Made by a program: the position numbers and the translations under genes
Notes under the pieces: model-generated
Seen by the model: only the letters and a program-made list of their open reading frames with translations
Told to the model about the DNA's origin: nothing
Databases searched by the model: none
Assembly (NCBI GenBank): GCA_964443365.1
Contig: CAYUCM010000009.1
Span: 1-26,282, forward strand
DNA: 26,282 bases
Direction: 5' to 3'
Origin: CAIJKW01 sp964443365
GTDB taxonomy: Bacteria; Patescibacteriota; Minisyncoccia; Phycocordibacterales; CAIZLB01
Shown: positions 7,138-14,576 of the stretch, one piece after another
Numbering within the stretch: position 1 is the first letter of the stretch
Layout: every line of letters starts with the position of its first letter

Positions 7138-7917
7138 ATGACTGATTTAAATACAAGAGGGGATGTTTTGAATTTGGACGAATCCAGTAAGGCTGGCCAT
7201 TTTCACCCAATTACACAAACTATTAGTGAAATAGTCAATATTTTTAGTGAATTAGGTTTTAAGGCCACAGAAGGTCCTGAGCTTGAAACTGAGTTTAATA
7301 ATTTTGATGCATTAAATGTTCCAAAGGATCACACCTCACGTGATATGCAAGACACTTTTTGGCTTAAGGATTCTGGGTCTTCTATCAAAGAGAACAACAA
7401 TTCAATTGGCAAGGAAGGGGACAGGCTTTTGCCAAGAACTCACACATCACCAGTTCAAATTAGATTCATGCAAAATAATCAACCCCCATTTAGAATCATT
7501 TGCCCAGGAAAGGTTTTTAGAAATGAAGCAACAGATGCCACACATGAGGCAGAATTCTTTCAGGTTGAAGGAATGTATATTGATAAAAATGTATCTGTAG
7601 CAAATTTAAAATTTACATTTGAAACTTTTGTTAAAAAGTTTTTTGGAGAAAATACAGAAATGCGTTTTCGCCCATGCTATTTTCCATTCGTTGAACCAGG
7701 ATTTGAAGTTGATATTAAATGGAAGGATAGATGGTTAGAGGTTTTGGGAGCGGGACTTGTTAGAACTGAAGTTTTAGAAGCCGGAGGTGTTGATTCAAAA
7801 GAGTGGTCAGGTTTTGCCTTTGGAATGGGTTTGGATAGAATCGTTATGCTTAAATACGGAATTGACGATATTAGAAATATGTACTCAGGGGATTTACGTT
7901 TTGTAAATCAGTTTTAA
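7138..7917 (+). CDS. pheS: Phenylalanyl-tRNA synthetase alpha subunit, lacking the N-terminal coiled coil
   Basis: The alpha subunit holds the class II catalytic core that charges tRNA-Phe in an (alpha-beta)2 enzyme. Motif 1 spans about 41-62 (GFKATEGPELE then FNNFDALNVP), motif 2 about 117-146 (ICPGKVFRNE, then FFQVEG), and motif 3 about 225-237 (GFAFGMGLDRIVM). The Phe-binding end YFPFVEPGFEVD is at 181-192. At 259 residues the protein is about 70-80 shorter than usual. The missing part is the N-terminal coiled-coil arm that contacts tRNA in bacterial enzymes, because the chain begins only about 20 residues before the HPI that opens the core. A promoter directly upstream leaves no room for a longer version. 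pheT follows 14 nt later in the same transcript. Confidence 0.96.
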   Translation: MTDLNTRGDVLNLDESSKAGHFHPITQTISEIVNIFSELGFKATEGPELETEFNNFDALNVPKDHTSRDMQDTFWLKDSGSSIKENNNSIGKEGDRLLPRTHTSPVQIRFMQNNQPPFRIICPGKVFRNEATDATHEAEFFQVEGMYIDKNVSVANLKFTFETFVKKFFGENTEMRFRPCYFPFVEPGFEVDIKWKDRWLEVLGAGLVRTEVLEAGGVDSKEWSGFAFGMGLDRIVMLKYGIDDIRNMYSGDLRFVNQF

Positions 7918-7931
7918 AATAAAATAAAATT

Positions 7932-10001
7932 ATGCTTATCTCACACAATTGGTTAAAGAAATATTTTGACGAAGGGGCATTGCCCGATCTTTCGTCCATA
8001 GAAAATAAATTCAATATGGGCATTTTTGAAGTAGAGGGAGTTGAAAATAAAAACATTGATTCAGAAAACTCAACTGACACTATATTTGATATAAAGGTTC
8101 TTCCAGATAGAGCTCCTTATTGTTATTCACATAGATATGTTGCGCAAGAATTGGGCGCGCTTCTTGGTCTTTCTGTGAAGTTGCCAGTTTACGATACTGC
8201 AAAAATACAATCACAAATTGATAGTGGCTTAACTGTTGATGTCAAGATTGAACCCGTGACAATTGGTAATGATCAAGACAAAAATAAAAGATTAATTTGT
8301 CCACGGTACATGGCAAGAAGGGTAGAGGGAGTTTCTGCTGAAGCTTCACCAAAATGGCTTAAGGATCAATTGGAATTTTTGGGACAAAGATCAATTAATG
8401 TTTTGGTTGATGCAACAAACTATATAATACTTGAAACCGGTCAGCCTCTTCATGCTTTTGACGCTGATAAGGTGTCTGGAAAAATTCACATAAGATCGGC
8501 TCAAGACGGAGAAAAGATAATTCTCCTTGATGGAACGGAGGTAAAATTAAATTCACAAATTCTAATTATTGCCGACGATGAAGGTGCTCTTGCTATTGCG
8601 GGGGTTAAGGGTGGAAAAAAGGCGGAGGTTACAAGTGATACAAAAAGAATAATTATTGAATCTGCCAATTTTGACAGCGTATCAGTTAGAAGAACATCCA
8701 ATGCGGTTGGTATAAAAAATGAATCGTCAAAAAGATATGAAAATAGAGTAACAAGAGAAAGAACTGAGCTTGCAATGAATGCAATTACAGAACTTTTGGC
8801 GGGCGTTTTTCCAAATGCAAAATTTGGTGAAGTTAAAGATGAGTATTTAGAAAAGGTGGAGCAGAAGAGGATTTCTGTGACTGTTGATTTTATAAACAAA
8901 AGATTGGGTGTAAAAAATAATTTGAGTGGAGAAGAGATATTAAAAATACTTTCTTTGACTGGGGTTTCTGCTAAAAATAATAATGATTCTATAGAAATTG
9001 TTGTTCCAGAGTATAGACTAGATTTGGAAATTGATCTTGATATTGTTGATGAAATTGGAAGATTAATAGGTTATGACAAGCTAGAAGGAGCACCCCTTTC
9101 TGCGGGATTTGAAAGTACACCATTAATTACTTCTTATGTTTCAAACACTTTTAAAAAAGCATTGAAAGAAATTGGATATTCTGAAACTTATACCCACTCT
9201 CTTAAAGAATCTGGCGATGTTGAAATTCTTAATCCCTTGAATATTGAAAGGGGATTTATGAGAAATAATTTAAGTGATTCCATGATTAATTCTCTCGAGG
9301 ATAATTTAAGTAGAGCCGATTTGCTTGGTCTTGATTCTATAAAATTATTTGAGTCTGGAAAAATATTCTCAAATAAGAATGAAAGAAATTCTTTTGCTTT
9401 TGGTATTGCAAATGTAAAAAAAGTTAAGGGGTATAATTTTGAAAATGAAATTGATTTAATTTTGGAAAAAATAGTAGAGAATTTTAATTTGAACGAATTT
9501 AATGCAGCGGGCAAAATCGTCAAAGAGGATATTAAAAAACTTTCAAACATTAAGGAAGCGACCATTGGAAAGGGTGGAGTTAGTGTAAATGGGTATGTTT
9601 GTGAAATAGAAATTCAGGAATTAATTAATAAATTAGGGGCTGCGAGTGATGAGGTATCGGGTGTTAAAGATGTTTATTTTGGAAAGCCTGCTGATGTTAA
9701 GTATAAAAAGTATTCTCAATACCCGTTTATTGCAAGAGATGTGGCTGTGTTTGTTTTGGGCGAGTCTGTCAATGCAGAATTAGTTAGAGAGGTGATTTTA
9801 AAAAATGGTGGAGATTTTTTGCAAAGCACAAGACTGTTTGATGTATTCGTTAAAAATAAAGAAGGTGAGCCTATAAAAACTTCTTATGCTTTCAGAATGA
9901 TTTTCCAATCTAACGATAAAACATTAACCGATGAGGATGTTGCGCCTGTTGTTGTGGGTATAACTAAAGCTATGAGTGAGGCGGGGTGGGAGGTTAGATA
10001 A
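7932..10001 (+). CDS. pheT: Phenylalanyl-tRNA synthetase beta subunit, lacking the EMAP-like tRNA-binding domain
   Basis: 689 residues, compared with about 790-800 in E. coli. Domain B1 opens the chain (SHNWLKKYFDE, FEVEGVE to residue 40), and the sequence then jumps to the IKVLPDRAPYCYSHRYVA segment (about 53-70), which in E. coli follows the roughly 110-residue OB-fold B2 (EMAP II-like) domain. That domain is therefore absent. B3/B4, the editing region, runs about 105-285 (CPRYMARRVEGV, VDATNYIILETGQPLHAFD, SSKRYENRV). B5 follows, about 310-390, then the synthetase-like core, and a complete C-terminal FDX-ACB anticodon-binding domain (about 595-689). It is translationally close to pheS with no visible ribosome binding site. 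Confidence 0.96.
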   Translation: MLISHNWLKKYFDEGALPDLSSIENKFNMGIFEVEGVENKNIDSENSTDTIFDIKVLPDRAPYCYSHRYVAQELGALLGLSVKLPVYDTAKIQSQIDSGLTVDVKIEPVTIGNDQDKNKRLICPRYMARRVEGVSAEASPKWLKDQLEFLGQRSINVLVDATNYIILETGQPLHAFDADKVSGKIHIRSAQDGEKIILLDGTEVKLNSQILIIADDEGALAIAGVKGGKKAEVTSDTKRIIIESANFDSVSVRRTSNAVGIKNESSKRYENRVTRERTELAMNAITELLAGVFPNAKFGEVKDEYLEKVEQKRISVTVDFINKRLGVKNNLSGEEILKILSLTGVSAKNNNDSIEIVVPEYRLDLEIDLDIVDEIGRLIGYDKLEGAPLSAGFESTPLITSYVSNTFKKALKEIGYSETYTHSLKESGDVEILNPLNIERGFMRNNLSDSMINSLEDNLSRADLLGLDSIKLFESGKIFSNKNERNSFAFGIANVKKVKGYNFENEIDLILEKIVENFNLNEFNAAGKIVKEDIKKLSNIKEATIGKGGVSVNGYVCEIEIQELINKLGAASDEVSGVKDVYFGKPADVKYKKYSQYPFIARDVAVFVLGESVNAELVREVILKNGGDFLQSTRLFDVFVKNKEGEPIKTSYAFRMIFQSNDKTLTDEDVAPVVVGITKAMSEAGWEVR

Positions 10002-10139
10002 ATTTAAGTTCTCGTTCTAGCACCTCCTTGTAAAAGTCTTTTGTAGAAATATATAAAAATATGAAATGTGGATTCAGGCTATCCGCAAAAACTATATCAT
10101 AAAATACCAGCAGGTCAATGAGATTTTATTGGCATTTTT

Positions 10140-10148
10140 TGATATAAT
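10140..10148 (+). promoter_or_regulatory. gyrB promoter (extended -10)
   Basis: TG-A-TATAAT, a perfect extended -10 (hexamer 10143-10148), without a clear -35. The start would be near 10155, giving a leader of about 37 nt before the ATG at 10192, longer than for most genes here. The rest of 10002-10139 holds only a weak hairpin (GGAT/ATCC around 10069-10087). Confidence 0.55.
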
Positions 10149-10191
10149 TATTACATTATAAGCGTCAATTTAGTTATTTCAATTTTTATAC

Positions 10192-12324
10192 ATGGCAAAA
10201 TCAGAAGACAAGGCGGAGAAAAAAAGTAAGAGCACATATGATGCTTCCAATATTCAAATTCTAGAAGGGTTGGAACCCGTAAGAAAACGTCCTGGAATGT
10301 ATATCGGTACAACTGGACCTGAGGGTTTACATCATTTGATCTGGGAAATTTTTGATAACTCAAGAGATGAGGCCATGGCACAAAGATGTGATCGTATTGA
10401 GGTTGCGCTTTTACCTGATGGTTATGTGAGAGTTGTTGATAATGGAAATGGTATTCCAGTCGGAATTCACCCAAAGACAAAAGTTTCCGCGCTTGAAACA
10501 ATTATGACGGTTCTTCATGCCGGAGGTAAATTTGATAATGACGCTTACAAGGTTTCTGGAGGTCTTCACGGAGTGGGCGCTTCTGTTGTAAACGCACTTT
10601 CACTTCATACAGAGGTTATGGTTCACCAAGATGGCGGTATTCACATACAAGCTTATGATCAAGGAAAGCGCAGAGCTGCAGTAAAAAAGATAGGCACAAC
10701 AAAACACCATGGAACAATTGTTAAATTCAAACCAGATGTTGAAATTTTTAAAGAAGGTATTGAATTTGATTGGAGTAAAATTGTTAATCGTCTTCGTCAG
10801 CAGGCGTATCTCGTAAAAAAACTTGAAATCAATATTGTTGACGCAAGAGATTTTTCATCTAAAGAAATGGATAGAATTTTGGAAGATGCCTACTTTATAA
10901 AGGATGAAAAAATGAATATTCCTTCAATGTCATTTTACTTTGAGGGAGGGCTTCGTTCACTTGTGGCATTTTATAATCATACTCAAAAGCCAGTTCATAG
11001 AAATATTTTCTATGCTGAAAAAGAAATTGGAAATGTTCAAGTTGAAATTGCTCTTCAATATATTGATGACATAGATTCAAAAATTGTTGCTTATGCAAAC
11101 AATATTTACAACTCAGAGGGAGGTACTCATGTACAAGGTTTTAAGACGGCGCTTACTCGTACAATAAATACATACGCCAAGAAAAATAATTTAATAAAAG
11201 AAAATGACGATTCTCTAACGGGAGATGATTTGCAAGAAGGTTTGGTCGCTGTTGTTTCTGTTAAAATGCCAGAGATTCAGTTTGAAGGACAAACAAAAGC
11301 TAAGCTTGGTTCTATGGAGGCGCAGGGTGCAACTTCATCCGCCTTTTCTGAAATGTTTGGAATGTTTTTGGAAGAAAATCCAGATGACGCAAAGGCTATT
11401 ATTCAAAAAGGATTGTTAGCTCTTAGAGCCAGAAAGGCTGCTAAAGCCGCAAAGGATTCTGTCTTGAGAAAGGGCGCGCTTGATGGAATGACTCTTCCAG
11501 GAAAGCTTTCTGATTGTCAAAGCAAACGCGCAGAAGAATCAGAGTTGTTTATTGTAGAGGGAGATTCTGCTGGTGGAACTGCAAAGATGGGGCGAGACAG
11601 AAGAACTCAAGCTGTTTTGCCACTTAGAGGAAAAATTCTAAACATTGAACGTGCTCGTCTTGATAAATTGCTTGCATCAGAGCAGGTAAGAAATTTAGTT
11701 ATCGCCATTGGTACGGCAATTGGTGATACTTTTGATATTACAAAACTTAGATATCATAAAATAATTATTGCAACAGATGCCGACGTTGACGGTGCGCACA
11801 TTCGTACACTTATATTAACTTTGTTCTATAGACACTTTAGACCATTAATTGAAGGTGGCTACATATATATTGCTCAACCTCCTTTGTACAAGGTTAAAAA
11901 AGGAAAAGAAATATTCTATTTTTACGCGCAAGAAGAGCTGAATAATTTCTTAGCAAAAGAAGGTGTTGATCCAAACGCTGTTGAAATTAGTGAAGATTCT
12001 TTGAACGAGGCTTCCGCCGAGTCTGAGTCTGAAGAAGGCGCCGACGCTAATGATGGAGAGACGGATGATAAAAAACAAAAGAAGGGCGCACTAAAGCCAT
12101 CTGGTCCAAAAATTTCTGTACAAAGATATAAGGGTCTCGGAGAAATGAATGCAGAAGAGTTGGGTGAGACAACTATGGATATTCACAAGAGAATTCTAAA
12201 GCGTGTGACAATAGAAGATGCAGATGAAGCTGACAAGGTGATAGAGGTTTTGATGGGTAATGATGTTCCATCAAGAAAGACCTTTATTCAAACAAATGCC
12301 AAAATGGCTAGTATTGATGTGTAG
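10192..12324 (+). CDS. gyrB: DNA gyrase subunit B (type IIA topoisomerase ATPase subunit)
   Basis: The 710-residue protein couples ATP hydrolysis to DNA strand passage with GyrA. The GHKL ATPase domain has the N box WEIFDNSRDEA (E52, N56, D59), VVDNGNGIP (81-89) and the ATP lid motif GGLHGVGASVVNALS (123-137). The transducer domain has QTKAKLG (367-373). The TOPRIM domain has EGDSAGG (456-462), PLRGKILN (477-484) and the metal-binding triad of DADVDGAHI (D529, D531, D533). The chain ends with the conserved QRYKGLGEMN (644-653) and the tail. An acidic, Ser/Glu/Asp-rich insert followed by Lys (about 600-640) lies just before QRYKGLGEMN. ParE would look similar, but the motifs and length favour GyrB. 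It converges with the next gene at a 6-bp gap. Confidence 0.93.
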   Translation: MAKSEDKAEKKSKSTYDASNIQILEGLEPVRKRPGMYIGTTGPEGLHHLIWEIFDNSRDEAMAQRCDRIEVALLPDGYVRVVDNGNGIPVGIHPKTKVSALETIMTVLHAGGKFDNDAYKVSGGLHGVGASVVNALSLHTEVMVHQDGGIHIQAYDQGKRRAAVKKIGTTKHHGTIVKFKPDVEIFKEGIEFDWSKIVNRLRQQAYLVKKLEINIVDARDFSSKEMDRILEDAYFIKDEKMNIPSMSFYFEGGLRSLVAFYNHTQKPVHRNIFYAEKEIGNVQVEIALQYIDDIDSKIVAYANNIYNSEGGTHVQGFKTALTRTINTYAKKNNLIKENDDSLTGDDLQEGLVAVVSVKMPEIQFEGQTKAKLGSMEAQGATSSAFSEMFGMFLEENPDDAKAIIQKGLLALRARKAAKAAKDSVLRKGALDGMTLPGKLSDCQSKRAEESELFIVEGDSAGGTAKMGRDRRTQAVLPLRGKILNIERARLDKLLASEQVRNLVIAIGTAIGDTFDITKLRYHKIIIATDADVDGAHIRTLILTLFYRHFRPLIEGGYIYIAQPPLYKVKKGKEIFYFYAQEELNNFLAKEGVDPNAVEISEDSLNEASAESESEEGADANDGETDDKKQKKGALKPSGPKISVQRYKGLGEMNAEELGETTMDIHKRILKRVTIEDADEADKVIEVLMGNDVPSRKTFIQTNAKMASIDV

Positions 12325-12330
12325 ACCTTA

Positions 12331-13746
12331 TTAGTAGTTAACAAAAATCATTTGTGTGAGAGAGTTGTCATACTCATTTGTCTCATTCACATTGTTTGAT
12401 GAATCTATATTGATTGTAAAATTGTTGTTACCGTACATGGGATTCTCAAACACAGCTGTATAAGTTCTTGTTTGATTAGGTGCGATACCATACTCTTGCG
12501 ATGGATTAGTATAACCCCTTGATCCGTCATTGTTGTAATAATATCCTGCCCCATAATTATAATTTGTATAATAATTGTTGTAGTAATATCCGTTGTTATA
12601 ATTATTATTATAAGAAGAGTATGGATTTGGTCCTGTTAGTGTCGCTTTCCAATTCCAATTTGGAATTGTGTTTGACCCATTATTAGTTACCTCAAATCTT
12701 AAAGCAATCTTGTCCGATGTTCTTATGTAATTTGTTGTTGTAAATTGATTGTACGAATCCATTTTACCTATACCAACAAGTCTGATTGTAAGGTTTTGTC
12801 CGTTTTGATAATTATTGTAGTTGTAGTAACCATTGTTATAATTGTTATAATAGCCGTTGTTATAATTATTGTTGTAACTATTATTGTTATTATAGTTTTG
12901 CGATACATTAATTGTTGCGCTTGTTTGATTATTTGACTCATTACTTTCTGAAACTGCGTTTGTTGAATCTACAAAGATAGAGATTGTTTGATTTTGTCCA
13001 ATGTTTGGGCTAGTGAATATTGCTTGTCCTGTTATTGCCATTCCAGCAGGGATACCTCTTGAACTAATTGTTCTAGTTCTGTCATTAGAATTACTTGAAG
13101 GCATATCAACTTTCATGGACCATGCAGATGAAGCACTTGTGCCTCTATTTTCAACTTTGAATTTTACAACAACAGTGTCTGTGTTTTGAAAAGTGTTTGT
13201 TGATATGTAGCTTCCATTATTGTTTGTTCCAACTGAAATAATTTCAACTGCTAAATCCGCTACACCGTTTTGTGTGTATGTGTAATTTCTTGACGAATTA
13301 TTTGTATTGTTGCCAGTATTGGTGTTTGTGTTTGTATTGTTAACCTTGTTTGGATTTGAATTTTGTACGGGATTGTTATTTGTTTTACTGCTTGTTGCTA
13401 CAATAAAATTTGCGTCATTTCTATTGTTTTCATCTTGTCCAAAGAATTTAGATAAAAAACTTGGAGAGTTTTTGTCTTCTGTTGAATTTTGATCATCTAA
13501 TGTAACCGCGGTCGTTGTTGTGCCCGCATTGTTTTGATTAGCGTTTTGATTTGAATTAGCTCCGTTGTTAGAATCAGAAATAGGGAAGAAGGCCGATGTT
13601 ACAGACACCGTTGCGTTTGCCATCGATGAAAGTACTTTTGGTACAATTCTCACCATTGTAAAGCTTAATAGTATTAAAATAAATATAACGAGTATAATTA
13701 ATATCACTCGCATTGATCTTTTTAGGATATTTGTAGTCTTTTCCAT
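12331..13746 (-). CDS. CARDB-repeat surface protein with Asn/Tyr-rich linkers
   Basis: 471 residues. An N-terminal membrane helix (about 12-33) with a basic cytoplasmic start anchors it. A long Asn/Thr-rich spacer (58-158) follows. Two domains resemble CARDB, the adhesion-type beta fold with paired NxG and SNExNN signatures: the first at about 162-283 (VVVKFKVENRGTS, then VSESNESNN) and the second at about 319-468 (ALRFEVTNNGSN, then VNETNEYDNS). Between them is an Asn/Tyr-rich tract (284-318), and a second such tract (376-410) is inserted within domain 2. No C-terminal sorting signal is present. It is probably displayed on the cell surface; the ligand is unknown. It diverges from the sortase gene and shares its control region. 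Confidence 0.8.
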   Translation of the reverse strand: MEKTTNILKRSMRVILIILVIFILILLSFTMVRIVPKVLSSMANATVSVTSAFFPISDSNNGANSNQNANQNNAGTTTTAVTLDDQNSTEDKNSPSFLSKFFGQDENNRNDANFIVATSSKTNNNPVQNSNPNKVNNTNTNTNTGNNTNNSSRNYTYTQNGVADLAVEIISVGTNNNGSYISTNTFQNTDTVVVKFKVENRGTSASSAWSMKVDMPSSNSNDRTRTISSRGIPAGMAITGQAIFTSPNIGQNQTISIFVDSTNAVSESNESNNQTSATINVSQNYNNNNSYNNNYNNGYYNNYNNGYYNYNNYQNGQNLTIRLVGIGKMDSYNQFTTTNYIRTSDKIALRFEVTNNGSNTIPNWNWKATLTGPNPYSSYNNNYNNGYYYNNYYTNYNYGAGYYYNNDGSRGYTNPSQEYGIAPNQTRTYTAVFENPMYGNNNFTINIDSSNNVNETNEYDNSLTQMIFVNY

Positions 13747-13755
13747 AGCACATAG

Positions 13756-13783
13756 ATTTTACCATATATTATAATATTGTCAA
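13756..13783 (-). promoter_or_regulatory. Promoter of the CARDB protein gene
   Basis: A consensus TTGACA (13783-13778), a 16-bp spacer and extended TGG-TAAAAT (hexamer 13761-13756) on the minus strand, 9 nt before the ATG at 13746. Its -35 overlaps the sortase -35 on the other strand. Confidence 0.65.
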
Positions 13784-13787
13784 TATT
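13773..13787. repeat. 15-bp perfect palindrome over the shared -35 boxes
   Basis: AATATTG-T-CAATATT, two 7-bp arms around a central T. It contains both the sortase -35 (13777-13782, plus) and the CARDB -35 (13778-13783, minus), so two polymerases could not occupy the site together. A wider pair, ACCATAT (from 13761) and ATATGGT (to 13798), encloses it. It may be an operator. Confidence 0.6.
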
Positions 13788-13805
13788 GAAGATATGGTAT
13801 ATAAT
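13777..13805 (+). promoter_or_regulatory. Sortase promoter
   Basis: TTGTCA (13777-13782), a 17-bp spacer and TATAAT (13800-13805). Transcription would begin near 13812, giving a leader of about 17 nt. Confidence 0.7.
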
Positions 13806-13828
13806 ATGAGTCGTAAGAATTAATTAAC

Positions 13829-14491
13829 ATGAAAAATAAGCACTTTTTAAGTAGATTTAATAAGCCAATATATATATTTTTTGGCATATTCTTTTTGACC
13901 CTTTTTTCAACGAGTCTTTTGTTCTCACTGTTGGGTTTTGTGCCAAAAGAGCTGTCAGATAAAGAGGGGGGAATAACACTAGAAAGTGTGAATACTAATT
14001 CTCTTTTTGGCGTTGATTTTATTAAGGATACCAATAAATTTCACGATTTAAAAGCCGTATCTACAAATGATTTACCCGCCAAAATAATCATTAAAAAGAT
14101 TAATATGAATGTGGATATTTCAAACCCTGAATCAACCAACACAACCTCCTTGGATGCTCTGCTAACAAAGGGCCCAGTTAGATATCCTGGATCTGGCATC
14201 TTGAGTAGCGGTAATATGTTTATTTTTGGACACTCAACAGGATTTAAGGTGGTTAAAAATCAAGCTTATAAAGTCTTTAATCAAATTAAAACCCTAGAAG
14301 AGGGGGATGAAATAGAGATAAAATCTATGGGCGGAGTATCTCATTTTTACAGTGTGGTTAGCGTTAAGGGAGTGAGTAAATATGAGACTTATATAAATTT
14401 TGAATCCAAAAAACCGGAATTGACCCTTTCTACTTGTGATAGTTTTGGTACCGCAACGGATAGATATGTAGTTACAGCTATTAAAAAATAG
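13829..14491 (+). CDS. Sortase (cysteine transpeptidase)
   Basis: 220 residues. A basic N-terminus and one membrane helix (about 13-37) anchor the enzyme with its catalytic domain outside. The sortase triad can be seen: His135 in FIFGHSTGF, Cys203 in TLSTCDS (the TLxTC motif) and Arg212 in TDRYVV. The GPVRYPGSG segment before the His is also typical. Sortases cut a C-terminal sorting signal and join the protein to the wall or to another subunit. The gene is followed by one encoding a protein with a VPATG signal, the likely substrate, and diverges from a CARDB surface protein. The short chain without extra domains resembles class D/E or the CPR-type sortases; the class is uncertain. Confidence 0.92.
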   Translation: MKNKHFLSRFNKPIYIFFGIFFLTLFSTSLLFSLLGFVPKELSDKEGGITLESVNTNSLFGVDFIKDTNKFHDLKAVSTNDLPAKIIIKKINMNVDISNPESTNTTSLDALLTKGPVRYPGSGILSSGNMFIFGHSTGFKVVKNQAYKVFNQIKTLEEGDEIEIKSMGGVSHFYSVVSVKGVSKYETYINFESKKPELTLSTCDSFGTATDRYVVTAIKK

Positions 14492-14538
14492 CCTTTGTAC
14501 GAATGGTTTTGGGGCTAACAATGGGCTTATAATAGACC

Positions 14539-14567
14539 TTGACAATAATATGTTTTTGGTATATAAT
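14539..14567 (+). promoter_or_regulatory. Consensus promoter of the PKD/VPATG protein gene; decides its start
   Basis: TTGACA (14539-14544), a 17-bp spacer and TATAAT (14562-14567), a full sigma-70 consensus. An in-frame ATG at 14550 lies in the spacer and is excluded. The next in-frame ATG, at 14577, lies 9 nt after the -10 box. This is the best promoter match in the window and suggests high expression. Confidence 0.85.
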
Positions 14568-14576
14568 ATATGTACT

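Noticed and set aside
10002..10139. Possible small RNA or terminator between pheT and gyrB
   Set aside because: There is only a weak GGAT/ATCC hairpin without a T-run and no promoter, so there is not enough to call.
12560..12900. CRISPR-like array in the repetitive DNA of the CARDB gene
   Set aside because: The repeats are short in-frame Asn/Tyr/Gly codons of irregular length without spacers. No array is seen anywhere in the window.
12745..13774. Several open frames opposite the CARDB gene
   Set aside because: They are low-complexity (Ile/Val-rich) by-products of the repeated codons of the Asn/Tyr-rich gene on the other strand, with no promoter or family match.
14550..14576. Earlier in-frame ATG for the PKD protein
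   Set aside because: It lies in the spacer of a full consensus promoter, and the signal peptide begins properly at 14577.
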